Positions 63,253-64,000 of a DNA stretch of 64,000 nt are shown piece by piece. The notes below the pieces were generated by a model, which had not been told where the DNA came from, did not search any database, and worked only from the letters and a program-made list of their open reading frames with translations. The translations under genes and the position numbers were made by a program. This DNA is from an uncultured Acetatifactor sp. (GTDB lineage Bacteria > Bacillota > Clostridia > Lachnospirales > Lachnospiraceae): NCBI GenBank assembly GCA_910583845.1, contig CAJUAB010000005.1, positions 62,001 to 126,000 of the forward strand, given 5' to 3'. Every line of letters begins with the position of its first letter. Position 1 is the first letter of the stretch.

Positions 63253-64000
63253 ATGGCGGAATTATATGTGTATCCGGTACCTGAGGGTGTGCCGGTGCTG
63301 GAGGATTTCAGAGTCAGAGTCAGGCTCATGGGCCGTGAATGGATGGAAGTGGGCACCTGTCTTGCCAGGATCGACATGCATCATGTGAGGGAGGCCTCCG
63401 TGGCGTATTTTGATTTTCAGGGGAAAGTGGAATGCGAGGTGACGAGCTTAAAAGAAGACGTTGTGTCCGCGCAGATTCGTCCCCGGGCGGCAGGGATTGA
63501 ATTTCAAAAAGAGGGAAACACTGTCCGATTCATGCTGGAGAAGCCGGCGAAGCTCTCCGTTGAGATAAACGGGGACAGATTCCATAATCTGCATCTGTTT
63601 GCGGGGAAAGCGGCGGAGGAGAAAAAAACGCCCGGCCTTTTGGTTGAGTCTGATGGGGAAGAGCTGGATCTGGAAGACATAATCCGGCAGGCACCGCAGG
63701 TTGAGGGGAGAAAGACGGTTTGTTTTGCGCCGGGGCTGCACAGGCTGAAGGAGAATAAATGCAATGTCCCTTCCGACACCACCGTCATTCTTTCCGGCGG
63801 CGCCGTTGTCATGGGAAGTTTTCTGATTTATCATCAGAAAAATGTCTCCATCACCGGAAGGGGAATGATTTACCTGGGGCATGTGAAGAAGCAGACCTAT
63901 CTGCGGGGGGCGGATATCAGCTATTCGGAAAATGTAACGGTGGAAGGGGTTATCATCATGAATCCGGCCCATTACAGCGTCCATCTGGGCAGTTCCCGCA
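63253..64000 (+). CDS. GH28/GH49-like beta-helix glycosidase, 3' end outside window
   Basis: The frame is open from ATG 63253 to the window edge (249 codons). It begins MAELYVYPVPEGVPVLEDF, a beta-sandwich N-terminal domain like that of GH49 and some GH28 enzymes (about 1-130). A parallel beta-helix starts with CFAPGLHRLKENKCNVPSDT, VILSGGAVVMGSFLIY, NVSITGRGMIYLGHVKK and NVTVEGVIIMNPAHYSVHLG. AGGAGAAG lies before the ATG. It is probably a polygalacturonase-like or dextranase-like enzyme; the active-site Asp residues lie beyond the window. No signal peptide. Confidence 0.75.
   Translation, partial: MAELYVYPVPEGVPVLEDFRVRVRLMGREWMEVGTCLARIDMHHVREASVAYFDFQGKVECEVTSLKEDVVSAQIRPRAAGIEFQKEGNTVRFMLEKPAKLSVEINGDRFHNLHLFAGKAAEEKKTPGLLVESDGEELDLEDIIRQAPQVEGRKTVCFAPGLHRLKENKCNVPSDTTVILSGGAVVMGSFLIYHQKNVSITGRGMIYLGHVKKQTYLRGADISYSENVTVEGVIIMNPAHYSVHLGSSR

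Noticed and set aside
1..64000. CRISPR arrays, tRNA or rRNA genes
   Set aside because: No regular spacer-repeat pattern, no tRNA T-loop with matching arms and no rRNA-like conserved stretches were seen.

Overview
This window looks like a chromosome segment of a Gram-positive gut anaerobe of the Lachnospiraceae type (Clostridia). The signs are strong AAGGAGG-type ribosome sites, lipoprotein sugar-binding proteins with a lipobox Cys, many YesM/YesN-type two-component pairs, paired sugar ABC permeases without a local ATPase, DUF4320/TadE-like pilus genes, and a full set of glycan hydrolases. The genus is inferred only loosely from gene style. Most of the window is a carbohydrate-utilisation region read on the + strand, interrupted by three accessory patches of defence genes and decayed mobile DNA.

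Region 1 (1-12.6 kb) is accessory. It opens with the end of an ISL3-family insertion sequence whose transposase frame breaks at an A8 run. Next is an A+T-rich cassette of a DUF262 (GmrS-like) protein, an ABC-type ATPase and an HNH nuclease. The ATPase-HNH pair resembles Septu (PtuA/PtuB), and the DUF262 gene makes it a three-gene variant. A 1017-aa TOTE-type primase-helicase-PLD protein and an unrecognised 513-aa protein follow. Behind them lies a graveyard: an AlbA/RecG-like pseudogene with two frameshifts, a serine recombinase tail, an M23 peptidase tail, a truncated pilus (TadE/DUF4320) pair and a broken MATE transporter.

Region 2 (13-26 kb) is a sugar locus. A lipoprotein solute-binding protein is translationally coupled to a YesM-type kinase and a YesN-type regulator. 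After these come a second binding protein, two permeases, a YesL-like membrane protein, a two-module GH43 and a GH51 arabinofuranosidase. A complete MATE gene and an XRE/ImmA regulator with a broken C terminus close the region.

Region 3 (29-37.7 kb) carries a clan GH-A hydrolase (agarase-like), a GH115 alpha-glucuronidase and a GH120 beta-xylosidase. With GH43 and GH51 this points to degradation of glucuronoarabinoxylan oligosaccharides. None of these enzymes shows a signal peptide, so they probably act in the cytoplasm on imported oligosaccharides.

Region 4 (37.7-40.5 kb) is a second graveyard: a partial copy of the XRE/ImmA gene, a DUF1016 remnant, a 5'-truncated DUF1703 nuclease gene carrying an in-frame double-palindrome insertion, and another recombinase tail. 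A 27-nt near-identical direct repeat bounds it.

Region 5 (40.5-64 kb) has an AraC regulator divergent from a heparinase II/III-like lyase, then a response regulator, kinase and binding protein. A long collinear cluster follows: a 926-aa fused binding protein, two permeases, a membrane-anchored NHL/TPR protein, a Yip1-like protein, a DUF5696 protein, two more permeases and a second binding protein. It ends with the start of a GH28/GH49-like beta-helix gene that runs off the window. A 30-nt element (27/30 identical) sits before both the regulator gene and the big cluster and is the best candidate operator in the window.
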